Shown: one piece after another, positions 60,054-64,000 of the stretch | How the letters are laid out: each line of letters starts with the position of its first letter | How positions within the stretch are numbered: position 1 is the stretch's first letter | Assembly: GCF_947623445.1 (NCBI RefSeq) | Contig: NC_135243.1 | Location: 312,501-376,500 of the forward strand | Length of the DNA stretch: 64,000 bases | DNA from: Clavelina lepadiformis | Taxonomy: Eukaryota; Chordata; Ascidiacea; Aplousobranchia; Clavelinidae | Reading direction: 5' to 3' | The notes under the pieces: model-generated | Seen by the model: only the letters and a program-made list of their open reading frames with translations | Databases searched by the model: none | What the model was told of the DNA's origin: nothing | Made by a program: the position numbers and the translations under genes

Positions 60054-63000
60054 GTTTGTTCTGCTCCTTGTTTAAACTTTCATCGGGAATTGTGTCAAGT
60101 GGCTGAATTATCACGTCACTATGCCCGTTGTTACGTCACAATGGGGCAAATAGGACGATGGTTGTATTTTGTCAATATTTGCAATTGCGCCGCAGCTGTA
60201 TTTGACGTCATAGGGGTCATGTGACATCACTTGTAGGTCGCGTACATAATTTGCTGCTTGATTAAGAATTTCTTGAACGATTATTTCGTCACAATAACCT
60301 CTTATGAGCGAATATCGATGAAATCATTAAGTTGTGCAGATTGTAAAAGCGCTTGTTCGCTAATTGAAAGTCCACACAGTAACAACATATCATACCTGCT
60401 ATCGACGTCATACCACATAAATCTGCATCAGATTTCTCCATCTTATTGTTGATGATAATGATAATATGTAGTACGTCATCCTTTGCAACTCTGCCCCGGG
60501 TTCAAAGTAACTCAGATTTTAATTTTTGCGCGAGTTTTCCGTCGAATTTCTTTTTCTTGAAGTCTAAGCAGGATGCTGCCATCTATCGGTTGTTTGTTAG
60601 TTGCGGTTTTCGGGTTTTTTGCCACGTTTAGTCGCTTCATTCATTCCCGTCAACTTTACTGTGTCCATGTCCTGCCCAATAGCTCATGCACTTTAAAGCC
60701 CACTCGAATCTACTTTAATCACGTGACACTCTGAAGATTAGAAAAAGCATTGACCCATACTGACCTATTATGAGGTAATAAAAGAAGCAATAGGTTCTGT
60801 CATAGGTGTCTTATAACTGACCTGGCCGCTCTGTAGAAAGTGCAACGCAACGGATGTTATTGTTACGTCATAATCAGATTGGATGCTGAGATTAAAGAAT
60901 ATGCCAATCATTTTTTTATTTTATAGTTTCCCAGATCGATTTTTGGTAACTTGCTAACAATTGAGTTTTTGTTTCGTCATAATCCGGGTTCGAATCGCAC
61001 AATGGTTGATTGTCTTATATTCCTTCTCTTATTGCGTCATTGATTCGCACAAGTAAACCGGTTGAAGGAAGCAAATGAAAAAGTTGTCATCCGCACAAAA
61101 CTTTGCTTCCGATCTTGTTTTGTCATAAATACCATATATGACGTCACAAAGGAAATTGTGGTAGTTTGATTGTTTTGCGTAAAACTTATTCTCCAATAAA
61201 TAAATCTCCTCATCCACGTCTGACGTATTTGCGTATAGCGCACCTAGCAGATAAATGCACGATAGCAACCCGCCGGTAGAAGGCGATATAGAACACATAG
61301 GCGGCGTTGCATAGGTTGAACACATAGGTTGAACGAATCGAAAGATGGCGAAGATTTTATGAGTTTCGTAAAAACTCTGATGGCTTCTGTCGAATCGAAC
61401 TCGTTAAATTTGAGGAATTTCAAAAGTTTATCGACTCCAGTCTCAAATATTTGTCCGTCCTGCCCACGTCTGCATTCCGCGCTTGGAACACATGGTTGTA
61501 GTACGTCACAACGCACAATTGTGATGGAACAGTTCACAAAGCACCGAAATATTCGACCATAAATTCTTGAACCGTTTATGTCGAGCTCAAAGAAACAATT
61601 TATCGGAAAAGTCTTGAATTTTGGTTTCATCGCGTGATAAAGTCGCAAAATTTGTTCAAGAAATTCTTAACACGCAAGATCAAAGCTTTCAGCGCCATTG
61701 TTGAGTCACAATGGAATATGAATAACCAATGAAATATTTGCCACGAGTGTTTTCCCATTGTTCGCTCATAATCCAACTATTCCACGTATGTTTTACAAGC
61801 TCGCTGTGATACCATTATGATGGTATTATAACTTAATTTTGACAATTATTTGATTTTTTTTCAACATATTGATCAAAAGCGTTGTTAGTTGCCATGGTTA
61901 TGTATGTAGTATGACGTTAATGACGAAATAATTTAAATCATCTCACAAAGTATGAGTTTAATTTGATTCAGACTCGTCAAAGCATTGGCAGGTCATAATA
62001 GCTTCGTTAAAACTTGATTCGTATCTTATTTGTCCAAGCTTTGTTTTTATTTCAATTTTGCCCGTCTAATGTGACATCACTATCAAATGACAATCGTCGT
62101 TTGTTAAATCGAAGCTCCTGCCTGTCGTCTTTCAACGCCACACTCCAAAAATTCATTAGAACGAAGCTCTATTATGACGCGACAAAGACCGTTTGTTTGC
62201 GTTCGGTTTTGTCAAGTAGTCGCCGCTACAAGTTAATGGACGTTCCTTGTTCGACGAACCGCTGAAAATCCTACTTCGGCCCTGTCTTTTATGACGTCAC
62301 TATAGCTTTTAAATGGACTTCGATGTGTTGTTATATCAATTTTAAATGTCATTAGCACCTGAGGTCCGCCTTTGTCAAATGGTTAGCAAGTTTACTTTTA
62401 TAATGACGATTTGTTTGCGATCTGGTGTTTGTGGAACCTGTTGAAAAATATCGACTTGTTGACAGAGTTGTATTATTCTTGTTCGATTTGAGGAGAAAGT
62501 TTTTGCAAATAAATCGCGTTTGTGCGCTCGATTTATATGAAACAACGTCGTGTGAATTGATGACGTGGCCTCAAACATCCTTATTTGAACATGATTTGTT
62601 CCAATTTGCTCTGCGGTCAAAAGCGTGATATTTATCTGTTATTTCAAGATTTTATCGAACTGAATCGCGTTTACCGCGAACTTTCTGCTGGATGTGACAC
62701 TGTAAGACGGCGCTTTGCAAAGATTCTACAACTTTGCTAAATTTATGCTCATATTTAAACGGGGAGTTCTTGTGCCAACTTCAACCGAGCTATCCAAACA
62801 ATATCGGAAGTTTTTATTACACAACAATTGACTTGTCTTGTTGTTTCACGATCTAAACTTACTGCTGGTCACGTGGTTATGTTTATTGTGTTGATTCGAA
62901 TTCTAGAAAAGCTTAATTGTGTGTTTGATGTCTATTATATAATGGACTTGCCACAAGTCTGTCATTTAAGACGTATTTGTAACGTCAAACATTTTGGAAG

Positions 63001-64000
63001 CCATTATTACGTAGATTGGGCTGGTCGCCAACATTTCTGCAATTGTAGCCTTCCTGTTAATGGAAAAGATCTTCTTATGACATCACAATGCATCGCGTGT
63101 TTCTCGTTCCCATGGTCACGCTCAGAGTTCATGACCCCTCGCGAAGCTGTTGTAGAATTTCATTTACAAACTATTGTTTTTTAATAAACGAATGTTATGG
63201 GTTACAATGTGCTCATAAATGTCCGATTATGACGTGTCAATGCGTAACAATGGGAGTATGAAGAAGAATTTCCCAAATATGAAATCTGACTCTCTCTCAT
63301 GGAACTTGAGACCGATTTCCGTAATTTCAATTGTGATGGAAAAATCGAGCATTATTACGCATTTCTACGTCACACTGTTCTAGGAAGTGTTTATTTTGAA
63401 ACGTTGCCAAATGTGAAGCGATTTATGAGATTTTAAGTCGAGATGGAAGTATTGTGACGTCAAACTTGGCATACAGCATGTTGTTCAGTTACTTTAGATT
63501 CAAGATTATATTTATTTCTAATTTAGACAGGGTTCCGTCCTTCAGCGTAACCTTTCAAATGTCGCCACAAACCCACATTGTGCCGTCATCAAAGGTTATC
63601 ATAGTGACGTGATACTACCAGTTTGCAGCTACATCCATGTGATGTGATCATCTTGTATCTATAAACATGAGTTTATGAAGGAAATGCATTCAACCCAGCT
63701 ATCTTAACTCTGTTTGTTTAATGACGTCATGTTTCCTGTTTTCTCTCGTCACAATCTCATATTGATGATTCGGAAGTTGAGGAAATCGCTTTTTATTTTG
63801 TGTGAGCTTTCTTGCTCAAATTATTGGGGTTTATGACGTAATTACATGGGGTTTGTCTCTAAAACGAAGTGTTTATGCGACGACCCCGGGCCACGGTTTT
63901 CCTTTGCTTTATAGCGTCATAATCTAGGCCGATACGCTCGGTTGCGTTTTAAGTAGATTGCTCTCTTCAGAACATCTCTGGTGTGACGTAACAATGACCT
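60054..64000 (+). other. Probable long intron of the RhoGEF gene, rich in TGACGTCA
   Basis: Exon 9 ends at a donor (ATG then GTTTGT), and no further exon is recognisable to the window end. Open frames here (for example 61244-61648 minus and 62828-63184 plus) have no family match or splice context. The palindrome TGACGTCA occurs at about 60203, 61139, 62292, 63455 and 63722. Single-change versions (TTACGTCACAAT, TACGTCATAAT and similar) occur every few hundred bases. Confidence 0.5.

Noticed and set aside
61244-61648. 134-codon minus-strand frame in the presumed RhoGEF intron
   Set aside because: No recognisable domain; overlaps another open frame on the opposite strand and lacks splice context.
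62828-63184. 118-codon plus-strand frame in the presumed RhoGEF intron
   Set aside because: Does not resemble spectrin-like, DH or PH sequence expected next, and has no acceptor at its start.

Overview
The window is AT-rich nuclear DNA from an animal, most likely a solitary ascidian tunicate of the Ciona/Phallusia kind. The reasons are a chordate-type gene set in a compact layout, many introns of 60 to 400 bases, several start codons sitting a few bases behind an unpaired splice acceptor (as expected where spliced leaders are added), and dense short repeats. The genus cannot be fixed from the sequence alone. There are no prokaryotic features, no CRISPR array and no recognisable retroviral or LTR fossil.

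Bases 1 to 18,170 are gene-poor and repeat-rich. They hold a tRNA-headed SINE, an internally deleted hAT transposon with a perfect 8-base target duplication (1770-3640), the last exon of a SPAG1/RPAP3-type gene on the minus strand (3773-4328), a degenerate duplicated block (4853-6012), a decayed CACTG-ended DNA transposon (10474-12517) and a small Mutator-like element with arrayed end repeats (13851-14605).

Bases 18,179 to 43,272 are gene-dense. On the plus strand lie RNMT (mRNA cap methyltransferase, 9 exons), ACAA2 (3-ketoacyl-CoA thiolase, 9 exons including a 7-base first coding exon), an intronless TMED10 and UBE2S. On the minus strand lie a Rieske protein of the RFESD type and NDUFB4, placed head to tail like an operon, then an acylphosphatase reassembled from three small exons and TMEM101. 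A tail-anchored cytochrome b5 (5 exons) follows on the plus strand. Metabolism and respiration (ACAA2, NDUFB4, Rieske, cytochrome b5, acylphosphatase) are well represented, but nothing suggests the whole block is co-regulated.

Bases 43,300 to 48,100 contain no recognised gene. Their main feature is a 0.38-kb foldback element inside an older SINE. Then come an intronless PRPF39 (884 aa), a six-exon NHL-repeat gene on the minus strand, and the first nine coding exons of a PLEKHG4/quattro-type RhoGEF whose catalytic DH-PH part must lie beyond base 64,000. The last 3.9 kb is probably an intron of that gene and is strikingly rich in the palindrome TGACGTCA.

The clearest candidates for follow-up are the NDUFB4-Rieske operon, the TGACGTCA-type motif enrichment, the ACAA2 mini-exon with an in-frame 69-base intron, and the composite foldback/SINE locus. 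Exon boundaries were read by eye from splice signals, reading frame and remembered family sequences. No alignment or expression data were available.
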